Below, piece after piece: positions 1-9,200 of a stretch of 64,000 nt of DNA. The notes under the pieces were generated by a model. The model made no database searches. It saw only the letters and a list, made by a program, of their open reading frames with translations, and was not told where the DNA came from. Both the position numbers and the translations under genes were made by a program. This DNA comes from Undibacterium paludis. Its GTDB lineage: Bacteria > Pseudomonadota > Gammaproteobacteria > Burkholderiales > Burkholderiaceae_D. The stretch lies in assembly GCF_022568815.1 (NCBI RefSeq), contig NZ_JAKZHX010000001.1:434001-498000 (forward strand). The letters run 5' to 3'. Each line of letters begins with the position of its first letter. Within the stretch, counting starts at the first letter, position 1.

Positions 1-64
1 GACAGAAGCTGGGTCTGCTGGGATGAGTGTGAACTGCCATTGGGCGACGCAATGGCATGTCCAG

Positions 65-80
65 CCCGCCGAAGGGCGGG
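65..80 (-). terminator. short GC hairpin downstream of metY
   Basis: A 6-bp perfect stem (CCCGCC / GGCGGG) with a 4-base loop lies 22 bases past the metY stop. There is no clear T-run after it on the minus strand, so it is only a weak intrinsic terminator candidate. A second imperfect stem (TGCCATT / AATGGCA) sits just beyond it at 36-58. Confidence 0.3.
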
Positions 81-101
81 GGACATAAACAATAAATAAA
101 A

Positions 102-1373
102 CTAGGCTTTTGCCAAGGCCTGTTCCAGATCAGCGATCAGGTCGTCGATATGCTCTATGCCTATGGACAGGCGTACCGTATCTTCCGTCACGCCAGCCTT
201 GGCCAGCTCTTGCGGATTAAGCTGTCTGTGGGTAGTCGTGGCCGGGTGACAGGCCAGTGACTTGGCATCGCCTATATTGACCAGACGGGTGAATAGCTGC
301 ATGGCATCCTGGAAACGGGCGCCGGCTGCCAGGCCGCCAGCAAGACCGAATGTGAGTATGCCTGACGGTTTGCCACCCAGGTATTTCTGCGCCAGTACAT
401 GATCACGATGCTCTGGCAGACCCGCGTAATTGACCCATTTCACTTTCGCATGCCTGCTCAGGTAAGTGGCAATCTTGCTGGTGTTGTCAGTAATCCTGTC
501 CATGCGCAAGGCCAGGGTTTCTATACCCTGCAGTATCAGGAAGGCATTGAAGGGCGACAAGGCAGCACCGGTATTGCGCAAAGGTACGACACGGGCGCGG
601 CCAATGAAAGCCGCCGGTCCCAGCGCCTCGGTATAGACGACCCCATGATAGGACACGTCAGGCTCATTCAAGCGCTTGAAACGCTCCTTGTGTTCAGCCC
701 AGGGAAACTTGCCGGAATCGACAATCAGGCCACCGATGGAATTGCCATGGCCCCCAAGATATTTGGTCAGCGAATGGACAACGATATCGGCACCGAATTC
801 TATGGGGCGCAGCAGATACGGTGAAGGTACGGTGTTATCAACAATCAGCGGCACCCCGTGCCTGTGGGCAATCGCGGCGATTGCTTCTATGTCGGTGATA
901 TTACCGAGCGGGTTGCCTATCGATTCCACATACACAGCCTTGGTCCTGGCGTCGATAAGACGACCAAAAGACTCTGGTTCGCGATAATCGGCAAAGCGGG
1001 TTTCTATGCCAAATTGCGGGAAGGTATGGGCAAACAGGTTGTAGGTACCGCCATACAGGGTGGAAGCAGAAACGATATTGTCACCGGCCTCGGCAATGGT
1101 CTGTATGGCATAAGTGATGGCGGACTGGCCAGATGCCAAAGCCAGCCCGGCAATACCGCCTTCGAGTTCGGCCACGCGTTTTTCCAGCACATCATTGGTC
1201 GGGTTCATGATGCGCGAATAAATATTGCCCTGCACCTTCAGGTCAAACAGGTCCGCGCCATGCTGGGTATCGTCAAAGGCATAGGCGACGGTCTGGTAGA
1301 TCGGTACGGCGACGGCGCGCGTAGTCGGGTCGGGATTGTAGCCGCCGTGTACGGCTATGGTTTCCAGCTTCAT
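102..1373 (-). CDS. metY: O-acetylhomoserine sulfhydrylase (PLP-dependent Cys/Met metabolism family)
   Basis: Predicted cytoplasmic PLP enzyme that makes homocysteine from O-acetyl-L-homoserine and sulfide. The fold-type I sequence runs from MKLETIAVHGGYNPDP through the YSRIMNPTND motif, the ALASGQSA cofactor loop and SLTKYLGGHG, whose lysine (about residue 204) would hold PLP, to the C-terminal LSIGIEHIDDL signature. At 423 residues it has the length of the MetY branch rather than the shorter MetB/MetC enzymes. I start at 1373 because AAGGA lies 7-8 bases upstream; the longer reading only adds 12 non-homologous residues. It is monocistronic and preceded by a long intergenic region holding a palindromic repeat. 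Other gamma-family lyases are possible but less likely. Confidence 0.92.
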   Translation of the reverse strand: MKLETIAVHGGYNPDPTTRAVAVPIYQTVAYAFDDTQHGADLFDLKVQGNIYSRIMNPTNDVLEKRVAELEGGIAGLALASGQSAITYAIQTIAEAGDNIVSASTLYGGTYNLFAHTFPQFGIETRFADYREPESFGRLIDARTKAVYVESIGNPLGNITDIEAIAAIAHRHGVPLIVDNTVPSPYLLRPIEFGADIVVHSLTKYLGGHGNSIGGLIVDSGKFPWAEHKERFKRLNEPDVSYHGVVYTEALGPAAFIGRARVVPLRNTGAALSPFNAFLILQGIETLALRMDRITDNTSKIATYLSRHAKVKWVNYAGLPEHRDHVLAQKYLGGKPSGILTFGLAGGLAAGARFQDAMQLFTRLVNIGDAKSLACHPATTTHRQLNPQELAKAGVTEDTVRLSIGIEHIDDLIADLEQALAKA

Positions 1374-1469
1374 CAAATCTTCCTTTCTTTGGTTAGTGCA
1401 TCTGATCATAAAAATGCAGCAGCCAAATCACAAGGAAGCAATTCGTCTGTGCTTATCTGAAAATCGACT

Positions 1470-1641
1470 AGTGGACTGTAACAGTAGGAACAGGAGTGAA
1501 AAACGCTTGCCCGGCGCATCAGGGCAAGGCAGGGTTTTGACAAATAAGCATAGCGATAGTGAGCTATCGCGAGCATTTGCAACGCAGCCATGATCGTCGC
1601 ACAAGCAAAAAGCACTCTGTTTTCTACTGTTACGGTCCACT
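1470..1641. repeat. miniature palindromic element, copy 1 (long TIR type)
   Basis: About 172 bp bounded by inverted repeats: AGTGGACTGTAACAGTAG at 1470-1487 pairs with the complement of 1624-1641 in 17 of 18 positions, and similarity continues inward. The centre has a perfect 7-bp stem with a 4-base loop (GCGATAG, TGAG, CTATCGC at 1553-1570), followed at once by GAGCATTTGCAACGCAG (1571-1587). The same core occurs at 63079-63113. CAAGGC lies upstream at 1525-1530. It fills the gap between metY and the lipoprotein gene; I see no credible gene in 1374-1881. Confidence 0.75.
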
Positions 1642-1881
1642 TGTGTCCGGCAAAAAACCCGGAAATGATCTGGGAATGCAGGCGTGGCCAAAACAACATG
1701 TAGACTATTTTACAATAACCTTTGCCCTGCCATACCCCTCTATTCCAATTTTGAAATACAAACTTACAATAAAAATCGGGGTATCTTTCCAGTTTGATAT
1801 TTATAATCATAAAAATGCAATTAATACGTTTCCATGAACCAATGAGTCAACGATGAATCAACTATGAGGCTGCGTTTATCA

Positions 1882-2358
1882 ATGAAAAAATACCTAGCAC
1901 TGGCACTAATATTAGTTGCAAGCTCTGCCTGCACCACAGCCCAGACAAATGGCGAGCCCCGCAATATCAGGGCAGGCGGCTTCCAGGATCAGCAAACCGG
2001 CGATCTGGGCGAGATCCACGACATGCGCAGGATCACAGTACAAAAACCAGGCAGGGTCGGTGCAACCGGCGCAGTGGTGGGCGCCGTGACCGGTGCCGCA
2101 CTGGGTAACCAGATCGGCAAAGGCAATGGTAAAAAGGTCAGTACGGTACTTGGTGGCGTGGTGGGCGGCGTGGTGGGCAACGCTGTCGCCGAACAGAATT
2201 CCATGGTGAATGTCGCCGGACTGGAAATCGTGGTACGCCTGCGCAACACCGGCAGCCTGGTCACCGTCACCCAGGAACAGGGCCGTGATTCATTTTACAT
2301 AGGCCAACCAGTGAGGATCGTCTATAACCAGAATATCGCCCAGGTTCTGCCTTACTGA
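1882..2358 (+). CDS. glycine-zipper outer-membrane lipoprotein (SlyB/Rick-17kDa type)
   Basis: Signal peptide MKKYLALALILVASSAC with a lipobox (ASSAC) predicts a lipid-anchored envelope protein. Residues about 60-105 form a glycine-rich stretch (GAVVGAVTGAALGNQIGKG, then VLGGVVGGVVGNAVAEQ), the glycine-zipper 2TM domain of SlyB and 17-kDa antigen proteins. The C-terminal third (VVRLRNTGSLVTVTQEQG, then FYIGQPVRI) is the usual small beta domain. The family contributes to envelope integrity; no specific partner is visible. The start is uncertain: an in-frame ATG 18 bases upstream (1864) adds MRLRLS, and neither start has a well-spaced ribosome site. Confidence 0.85.
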   Translation: MKKYLALALILVASSACTTAQTNGEPRNIRAGGFQDQQTGDLGEIHDMRRITVQKPGRVGATGAVVGAVTGAALGNQIGKGNGKKVSTVLGGVVGGVVGNAVAEQNSMVNVAGLEIVVRLRNTGSLVTVTQEQGRDSFYIGQPVRIVYNQNIAQVLPY

Positions 2359-2373
2359 AGACAGACAGCTTCT

Positions 2374-2403
2374 TCAGTGCCTTACTCCTGAAGAGGGCAC
2401 TGA
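2374..2403. terminator. bidirectional terminator hairpin
   Basis: TCAGTGCC (2374-2381) pairs perfectly with GGCACTGA (2396-2403) across a 14-base loop. It lies between two convergent genes, the lipoprotein and the deacetylase, and is followed by a T-rich stretch on the plus strand. Confidence 0.6.
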
Positions 2404-2411
2404 CACCCTGT

Positions 2412-3278
2412 TTATTTATGCGGTACGTCAGGCAGGCTTAATGCCAGTCTGGCGATCTCATCCTTGCGCATCACTATTACGCCGGGATGCTGCAAGGCGT
2501 ACTGTAAAAATTCTCCCAGCACCTTCACACGTGCCGGTGTGCCGGCGATGCGGTCATGTGTGGACAATGACATCATACGGCGCCGATAGCCCGCTTCCAG
2601 ATAGAGCTGATCAAACTCATCGCGTAATTCCTGCCCGAACGCCTGTGCCGTCATCGGCCCTTCTGCACCGAAACGGGCAATATCATTGTTGCGCAAGGTA
2701 TAAGGCACAATCGCAAACGGCTGCCCATTGACTGTCGTCGTCAGCGGCTCATCGGCACTGAGATCATCAATATGATAAAAAAATCCCAGGGACTGCAAGA
2801 TACCGAGAGTGCGTGGCGTGCCACGCAACCAGAAGGCGTTGAAACCTGCAGGCCGTGTAGCTGTCGCCCCCAATATGGCGTCGATGTTTGCCTGGTAGGA
2901 GGCGCGCTCCCGCGCTTCATCCATGGTCCAGTGCGGCGTCCAGGTGTGGCCATGTGCTGCGGCTTCATGACCACGTTCAACTATTTCTTTTGCCAGTGCA
3001 GGCCTTTGCAATACCGCTTCACCCACCATGTGAGAAGTGACCGGTATCCGGAACCTGTCCCACAGATCAAGCAAGCGCGGTATGCCTTCACGCGCACCAT
3101 ATTCAAACCAGGTGCGCGCCGGTAAATCCGGCAAATCGGTATCAGTCATGGCTGGAAAAGGCGAGCCATTGCCATGCTCGCTTTGTGCCCCGGCTTCAAA
3201 CTGCATCGAAATTGAGATCACCAGGCGTATGCCATCGGGCCAGTACTGCCCCTGGGGCAGATTGATTTTGTCATGCAT
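2412..3278 (-). CDS. polysaccharide deacetylase family protein (allantoinase-like)
   Basis: NodB-homology carbohydrate esterase 4 fold of about 288 residues with no signal peptide. The protein resembles the cytoplasmic PuuE/allantoinase-like branch: RLVISISMQFEAGA near the start, an RTWFEYGAREGIPRLLDL segment, ERGHEAAAHGHTW (histidines that would bind metal) and SLSTHDRIAGTPAR near the C-terminus. Family members hydrolyse N-acyl or amide bonds; the substrate cannot be read from sequence. I start at MHDKINLP (3278) because AAGGA sits 7 bases upstream, while the longer frame has no homology. The SnoaL-like gene upstream points the same way but ends 73 bases before, so joint transcription is only possible. 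Confidence 0.8.
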   Translation of the reverse strand: MHDKINLPQGQYWPDGIRLVISISMQFEAGAQSEHGNGSPFPAMTDTDLPDLPARTWFEYGAREGIPRLLDLWDRFRIPVTSHMVGEAVLQRPALAKEIVERGHEAAAHGHTWTPHWTMDEARERASYQANIDAILGATATRPAGFNAFWLRGTPRTLGILQSLGFFYHIDDLSADEPLTTTVNGQPFAIVPYTLRNNDIARFGAEGPMTAQAFGQELRDEFDQLYLEAGYRRRMMSLSTHDRIAGTPARVKVLGEFLQYALQHPGVIVMRKDEIARLALSLPDVPHK

Positions 3279-3351
3279 ATTGCGTCCTTCATCAGGTCTG
3301 ATTGACATCAGAATTGGGCTTGCGAATCTACAGTAAATACTTACTTTACTT

Positions 3352-3885
3352 TTACTTGACCACACCCAGTTGCTGCAACAGGGTCAGGTTATCTTCGAGG
3401 TGCCAGTTGTCCGTGATCTTGCCTTGTGCTATGCGGTAGATGTCAGTGGCAATAAAATCGACCTTGCGTCCATCGCCCTGCCTGCCATGAAAACTGCCAC
3501 TGTAATGCCCGCTAAAGTGCAAGCGGCCGATGACACGGTCGCCAACCAGCAGCATTTCTTCCACCTCCAGTTGCAGGTCAGGGACGGCGGCGCGAAAGTT
3601 TTTAGAGGCGAACAAGGGACCTTCCGGGCCTTGTGGTCGGCCTGCCGGCAAGTTCCTGTCCATGAAATCATTTGCCAGGGCTGCCTGCATGTAGCGACTT
3701 TCACCGGTATGCCAAAAGGCGTAATAGCGACGAGCGGCCAGGGCCATTTCCTGACGCTGCGCTTCCGGAATGGACATGTCTGCGACGATGTTCTTCGGTA
3801 GCGGTAACTGCTCTTCAGGCGTTGCCGCCAGAGCCTGGCCACAGGCCGCCAAAATGACGAGACCGGGCAAGATTTTGGTGATCAT
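3352..3885 (-). CDS. exported SnoaL-like (NTF2-fold) protein
   Basis: The N-terminal MITKILPGLVILAACGQALA is a signal sequence, possibly a lipoprotein signal because LAAC fits a lipobox. It is followed by a single SnoaL/NTF2-like domain (about residues 45-175) with EALQLEVEEML-type strands and the HFSGHYSGSFHG and KITDNWHLEDNLTLLQQLG segments typical of ester-cyclase-like proteins. SnoaL folds bind small hydrophobic ligands; no catalytic assignment can be made. A good Shine-Dalgarno (AAGGA) lies 6-7 bases before the ATG. It is divergent from a LysR regulator over an inverted-repeat promoter region, so it is a likely target of that regulator. Confidence 0.75.
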   Translation of the reverse strand: MITKILPGLVILAACGQALAATPEEQLPLPKNIVADMSIPEAQRQEMALAARRYYAFWHTGESRYMQAALANDFMDRNLPAGRPQGPEGPLFASKNFRAAVPDLQLEVEEMLLVGDRVIGRLHFSGHYSGSFHGRQGDGRKVDFIATDIYRIAQGKITDNWHLEDNLTLLQQLGVVK

Positions 3886-3953
3886 GAGTTTTCCTTATTA
3901 GTTTGTCTGAACTGAAATTGCGCGGGATTTGCGCTCACCGTTACTGTGCTACC

Positions 3954-4009
3954 ATTCCAATAATTTGAAAATATGCTTACAGATACAAGTATCTGTTCCA
4001 AATTGGAAT
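3954..4009. promoter_or_regulatory. LysR-type operator region between divergent genes
   Basis: The 145-bp divergent promoter region holds two nested inverted repeats. ATTCCAAT (3954-3961) is mirrored by ATTGGAAT (4002-4009), and between them is a perfect 6-bp palindrome pair AGATAC-AA-GTATCT (3981-3994). This is the layout expected for a LysR recognition plus activation site. Function is inferred from position. Confidence 0.55.
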
Positions 4010-4030
4010 AGATAAACAGGAAAGTGCAAG

Positions 4031-4924
4031 ATGATAGAACTGGCCGACATGAAACTGTTTGTCCAAGCTGTGCTCAGCGGCAGCCTGTCTGCTGCCGGTC
4101 GCGAGCTTGGTTTTTCACCGGCAGTAGGCAGCAAGCGCCTGAGCAGGCTGGAAGCTCAACTCGGCATACGCCTGTTGCAACGTAGCTCACGACAACTGAG
4201 CCTGACAGAAGAAGGAGCGCTGTATTTTGAACGTTGCCAAAGCATACTGGGTGACATCGCCAATGCCGAAGCCGAACTGGGCCAAGGACTGGCGGAGCCG
4301 CGTGGCCTGCTGCGCGTGTCTTCTCCGGTTGCCCTGGGCAGGCATTACATAGGGCCAGCGCTGGAGAAATTTGCCCGCCGCCACCCAGGTCTGCAAGTAC
4401 AGCTTTCCCTCAATGACCATGTCGTTGACCTGATCGCGTCCGGTTTTGATTGCGCCATCAGGATAGGAGCCAATACAGATTCACGCCTGGTCGCCCGCAA
4501 GCTGGCAGACAACCGCCGGGTGGTCTGCGCCTCACCCGCCTACCTCGGTGGGAACGGTGCACCTCAGACCCCGGCAGATTTATTGCAGCACAGCTGCATA
4601 CTGATGCAAGGCACAGGCGCCATGCATGCAGACTGGCATTTTACTGCCGCCGATTCCGGTGAGGAACAGAGCATACGGGTACGCGGCAACTGGCTCACCG
4701 ATAACGGTGAACAGGCGCACGACTGGGCCATTGCCGGACTGGGCCTGGTCAGGCGCTCCATCTGGGATGTCAGATCTGCACTGGCACAGGGGCAATTAAT
4801 TGAAGTCTTGCCAGAGTGGAGCAGCAACAGTGCCCCCATACAGGCCATCTACCCAACCCGCCGCTACCTGCCCTTGCGCACACGCTTGTTTATCGATTTG
4901 CTGGTGCAGGAATTCAGCGTATGA
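4031..4924 (+). CDS. LysR-family transcriptional regulator
   Basis: Standard 297-residue LysR protein. A winged helix-turn-helix occupies residues about 1-60 (SLSAAGRELGFSPAVGSKRL), with a linker helix and a two-subdomain effector-binding region from about 90 to 295. The C-terminal domain has the shape of the CrgA/DmlR subgroup, whose members often control a divergently encoded gene. AGGAAAG lies just upstream of the ATG. Its stop overlaps the end of the convergent NIPSNAP gene by 11 bases. The likely target is the divergent SnoaL-like gene, itself included through the shared operator region. Confidence 0.9.
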   Translation: MIELADMKLFVQAVLSGSLSAAGRELGFSPAVGSKRLSRLEAQLGIRLLQRSSRQLSLTEEGALYFERCQSILGDIANAEAELGQGLAEPRGLLRVSSPVALGRHYIGPALEKFARRHPGLQVQLSLNDHVVDLIASGFDCAIRIGANTDSRLVARKLADNRRVVCASPAYLGGNGAPQTPADLLQHSCILMQGTGAMHADWHFTAADSGEEQSIRVRGNWLTDNGEQAHDWAIAGLGLVRRSIWDVRSALAQGQLIEVLPEWSSNSAPIQAIYPTRRYLPLRTRLFIDLLVQEFSV

Positions 4925-5363
4925 GCTTGCGCTGCGGCGAGTAATCGGTCAGTTCCAGGGTACGGTCTTCCATCTCACCCAGCAAAGGTGAGCCTGCCTG
5001 GTTGGTGGCACGCTTGATGTCTGCCCATTCCTGGTCCGCCTTGAACTTGCCCCAGCGATCATTCATGGTCTGCTTGTCCGGCCATTCCAGCAGGTAGACA
5101 AATTCCGTACGCTCGCCACGCCTGGTTTCCCACATGCTGACGATCTTGAAGTCATAGCGCGCCATGATACGCATGGCATGGTCACGAAAACGGTCATGAA
5201 AGAGCTTCTTGTTGCCATCGAAGATTTCGTAGATGCGCAACTGGTGCAAGGTCGTGTCCGGCCTGGCGGCATCAGTTGCCTGGACACTGCTGCCAACTGA
5301 CATCAAGGCAATACCCAGACACAGGGTGCGCAAGATATTATTGAGATGCCTGGTTAAAAACAT
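4914..5363 (-). CDS. exported NIPSNAP-family protein
   Basis: An N-terminal signal peptide (LRTLCLGIALMSVGSSVQA, cleavage near residue 29) is followed by a NIPSNAP/ferredoxin-like domain: LHQLRIYEIFDGNKKLFHDR, then FKIVSMWETRRG, FVYLLEWPDKQTMNDRW and a final LELTDYSPQRK. NIPSNAP domains are dimeric alpha-beta barrels of unclear biochemical role; periplasmic versions are common in proteobacteria. The gene overlaps the end of the LysR gene tail to tail. No operon partner is visible. Confidence 0.75.
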   Translation of the reverse strand: MFLTRHLNNILRTLCLGIALMSVGSSVQATDAARPDTTLHQLRIYEIFDGNKKLFHDRFRDHAMRIMARYDFKIVSMWETRRGERTEFVYLLEWPDKQTMNDRWGKFKADQEWADIKRATNQAGSPLLGEMEDRTLELTDYSPQRKLIR

Positions 5364-5472
5364 GTTTTATTCCCATCAGCAAAAGTGAACAGGACCAGCT
5401 CTTTCATGGCATCTGAACACAGGAACCTGAATTAGTTCCGTCGTCGCGAGCAAGCAGACATTCAGGCAAAGC

Positions 5473-6105
5473 TCAGTCGCCAAGGTCGAACAGGGCAGAC
5501 AGCGGTATGCCCGCCGGCTCTTCATACATGGCCAGCACCCAGGCCCTGGCGGGGTCACCGGCATATTGCCCGAGTGTTTGCACGACAAACTGTATGGATG
5601 TCTTGTCCAGCGCAGAAAATGGGTCGTCAAGCAAGGTGAGCCTGGCGTTGGCGGCAAAAGCTGCCGCCAGCCAGACTTTGCGCTTGCTGCCTGTCGACAG
5701 CATGAACAATTGCTTGTGCAAATGTGGCGTCAGGCCCAGACCTTCCGTCAGGGCTGGCAAGAGGCTGGCATCAAAATCCGGATAACTGGCTGGCAGCGAC
5801 GCAAAATATTCAGGCACGCTCATCTGATCAAAATTTTCAGTACGCGGATCTATCCAGAATACCTCTCTTGCATAGCGTTCCGGCTGCTCATGCAGTGTTA
5901 CGCCCTGCAATCTCAACTGCCCTGCCTGCGCTGGCAACATCCCGGCGAATAATTGCAGCAGGCTGCTCTTGCCGCGACCATCACCACCACGTACCAGTGT
6001 GATGCCAGGCTGTATGCGGGCTGACCAGTCCTGGAACAAGGGGGCGTCCCCATAACCAAAGCTGAGATTGTCGACTTCCAGAATAGCGGGCCGTTCAGTA
6101 TTCAT
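5473..6105 (-). CDS. orphan ABC transporter ATP-binding protein
   Basis: A 210-residue nucleotide-binding domain. Walker A is GGDGRGKSS (about residue 38), the signature loop is LSTGSKRKVWLA and Walker B is LTLLDDPFSALD. The downstream switch-histidine region is unusual (VLAMYEEPAG instead of a clear H-loop), so ATPase cycling may be weak or different. It resembles the small ATPases of CcmA/heme-exporter type in size. No permease is adjacent. I start at MNTERPAI (6105) because GGGGAA lies 8 bases upstream. A strong palindrome (6202-6231) separates it from czcA, so it is probably transcribed independently. Confidence 0.8.
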   Translation of the reverse strand: MNTERPAILEVDNLSFGYGDAPLFQDWSARIQPGITLVRGGDGRGKSSLLQLFAGMLPAQAGQLRLQGVTLHEQPERYAREVFWIDPRTENFDQMSVPEYFASLPASYPDFDASLLPALTEGLGLTPHLHKQLFMLSTGSKRKVWLAAAFAANARLTLLDDPFSALDKTSIQFVVQTLGQYAGDPARAWVLAMYEEPAGIPLSALFDLGD

Positions 6106-6201
6106 TTTGTATTCCCCAATTTGATGTGAAGAGTATACAAAAAGAATGACTGCTGTCTGCAGGAATATTTCCTGACCAGGCAGCACAGGGCTACAATTTC
6201 C

Positions 6202-6231
6202 AGACGGGACTGCTGATCAGCAGTCCCGTCT
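6202..6231 (-). terminator. perfect 30-bp palindrome, czc operon terminator
   Basis: The 30 bases form two 15-base arms that are exact complements (arm begins AGACGGGACTGCTGA), giving a 13-bp stem with a GATC loop. It starts 19 bases past the czcA stop and upstream of the ABC ATPase gene. The U-tail is short on either strand, so it may act as a 3-prime stabiliser as well as a terminator. Confidence 0.65.
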
Positions 6232-6249
6232 TCCGATTCCTACTATGGA

Positions 6250-9200
6250 TCAGCCAGGATGGTGCAGGGCTTGCACCTGATCAATAACGGCCTTCTCATC
6301 ATTGCGATGTACCAGTCGGTATAACAACGGCAGCACCAGCAGGGTCAGAACCGTCGACGACAAAATGCCGCCGATGACCACGGTAGCCAGAGGACGCTGT
6401 ACTTCAGCCCCGGTGCCGGTCGCCAGCGCCATCGGCACGAAACCCAGCGAAGCCACCAGCGCAGTCATCAACACCGGACGCAACCGGGTGAGCGCTCCGG
6501 TGGTCACCGCCTCGTCCAGACGCATGCCCTCTTCACGCAGGGAGCGGATATACGAAATCATCACCAGGCCGTTGAGCACGGCCACCCCGGACAAGGCGAT
6601 AAAACCCACCGCCGCCGAGATCGACATGGGGATACCACGCATGGACAGCGCCATGACGCCACCCGTCAATGCAAATGGAATACCGGTGAACACCAGCAAG
6701 CCATCTTTCACATTGTTAAACATGACGAACAACAAGGTGAAGACCAGCAACAGCGCCAAGGGTACAACGACCTGCAAACGGCCGGTAGCCGACTGGAGCT
6801 GCTCGAAGGTGCCACCCCAACTGGTCCAGTAACCAGGCGGAATCTTGACACTCTTTGCAAGAGCCTGCTCAGCCTCCATGACGAAGCTGCCAATGTCCCT
6901 CCCTGTCACGTTGGTACTGACCACGATGCGACGTTTGCCGTTTTCGCGACTGATCTGGTTGGGCCCCGGTGCAAAGTCCAGCGTCGCCACCTCACCCAGC
7001 GGAATGAACGAAGTCACCGCGCCGGCTTGCAACGGCAACGGGATTGGCAGGCGTCGCAAGGCATTCAGGTCGCTGCGCAGGTTTTCTGGCAGGCGCACCA
7101 CGATATCAAAACGGCGATCGCCTTCGAACATGGTGCCGGCTTCACGACCACCGGTGGCGATGGCCAGGGCCTCCTGCACATCACCAATGTTGAGCCCGTA
7201 ACGTGCGGTCTTCTCACGGTCAATCCGCACGGTCAACACGGGCAGGCCGCCAGTCTGCTCCACCTTGACTTCCACTGCGCCAGGAATTCCTTGCAGTACA
7301 TCGGCGATCTTCTTGCCGATTCCAGCCAGGACATCCATGTCATCGCCATACAACTTGACGGCAACGTCGCTGCGCACGCCAGAAATCAATTCGTTGAAGC
7401 GTAACTGTATCGGTTGCGAAAACTCATAACCGTTACCGGCATATTGACTTGCTTCTTCCTTGATTGCTGCGATCAGTTCGTCGCGGCTCTTCTTCGGCGC
7501 AGGCCAGTCTGCCTCCGGCCTGAACATGATGTAGCCGTCCGAGATATTCGGTGGCATCGGGTCTGATGCGATCTCCGCCGTACCGGTACGTGCAAACACG
7601 CGATCAATTTCTGGAAATCTTGCCTTCAGGCCGGCTTCCAGTTTCTTTTGCATATCCAGCGACTGGCTCAGACTGGTGCCGGGTACGCGCAAGGCCTGGA
7701 TAGAAATATCCCCTTCGTTGAGATTGGGAACAAATTCGCTACCCATGCGGCTTGCCAGCAAGCCGCACAATACGATCAGCACAACAGCAGCAGTCAGCAC
7801 CGGTGCTGTGTTGTTCATGACTTTTTCCAGCAGCGGCTGGTAGGCGCTGCGGGCCATCAGCATCAGGCGATTTTCTTTCTCGGCGACACGTTTGCCGATG
7901 AACAGCGCCACGGCAGCCGGGATGAAAGTCATCGACAGTATCATTGCCCCCAGCAAAGCGATGACAACGGCAAATGCCATGGGATGGAACATCTTGCCTT
8001 CAACACCAGACAATGCAAAGATAGGCAGGTAGACCACCATGATGATCAACTGGCCAAATAACAGCGGACGACGGGCTTCCCGCGCTGCGGCGAACACTTC
8101 ATGAAAGCGTTCACTCAGACTCAACTCGCGCTTGACACGTTCCTGGGCATGAGCAAGGCGGCGCACGCAATTTTCTACAATCACGACAGCGCCGTCGATG
8201 ATGATGCCAAAGTCCAGTGCACCAAGACTCATGAGATTAGCGCTGACCTTGTAAGTCACCATGCCGGTAAAAGTGAACAGCATCGCCAATGGAATGACCA
8301 TGGCGGTAATGATCGCCGCCCGGATATTACCGAGAAAGAGGAAAAGGACAGCGATGACCAGGATTGCACCTTCGAGCAGATTTTTCCTGACGGTGTTGAT
8401 GGCTTTATCAACCAGCACTGTCCGGTCATAGACGGTCACAGCTTTCACGCCGGCCGGCAATGAGCGGTTGATTTCCACCATGCGCTTCGCTACCGCCTGT
8501 GATACCACACGGCTGTTTTCACCGATCAGCATGAAGACCGTACCCAGCACCACTTCGCGGCCGTTTTCTGTCGCAGCGCCGGTGCGCAATTCCCGCCCTA
8601 TCGCCACATCAGCCACATCGCGTATGCGAATTGGCACACCCTGTACATTATTGAGGATGGTGTTGCGGATATCCTCCAGCGTGCTCACCTGGCCCGGCGC
8701 ACGGATCAGAAATTGTTCACCATTGCGTTCTATATAGCCAGCGCCGACATTGCTGTTATTGCGGTCAATCGCCGTCACCACATCCCTGAGCGTCAAACCG
8801 TAGGAACTGAGCTTCACAGGGTCAGGCGTGACGTGATACTCCTTGGCATAGCCGCCAATCGAGTTGATCTCGGTGACACCTTGCACCTGACGCAATTGCG
8901 GCTTGATGATCCAGTCCTGGATTTCGCGCAGGTCAGTCGGGGTGTAGGCAGTGCCATCCGGCTTTCTCGCACTGGGCTCACTCTCTACAGTCCACAGGTA
9001 GATTTCACCGAGGCCGGTCGAGATTGGCCCCATTACCGGCACCACACCTGAAGGCAGGTTTTCCCTCGCCTCTTGCAGGCGCTGGTTGACCAGCTGGCGT
9101 GCGAAGTAGATGTCAGTACCATCCCTGAATATCACCGTTACCTGTGACAGGCCATAGCGCGACAGCGACCGCGTCTGTTCCAGGTTTGGCAAACCGGCCA

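Noticed and set aside
858..1460. Long plus-strand open frame opposite metY
   Set aside because: It mirrors the metY codons on the other strand and has no recognisable protein; metY has full family motifs.
1406..1810. Minus-strand open frame between metY and the lipoprotein gene
   Set aside because: It runs through a palindromic repeat element and has no protein similarity I can see.
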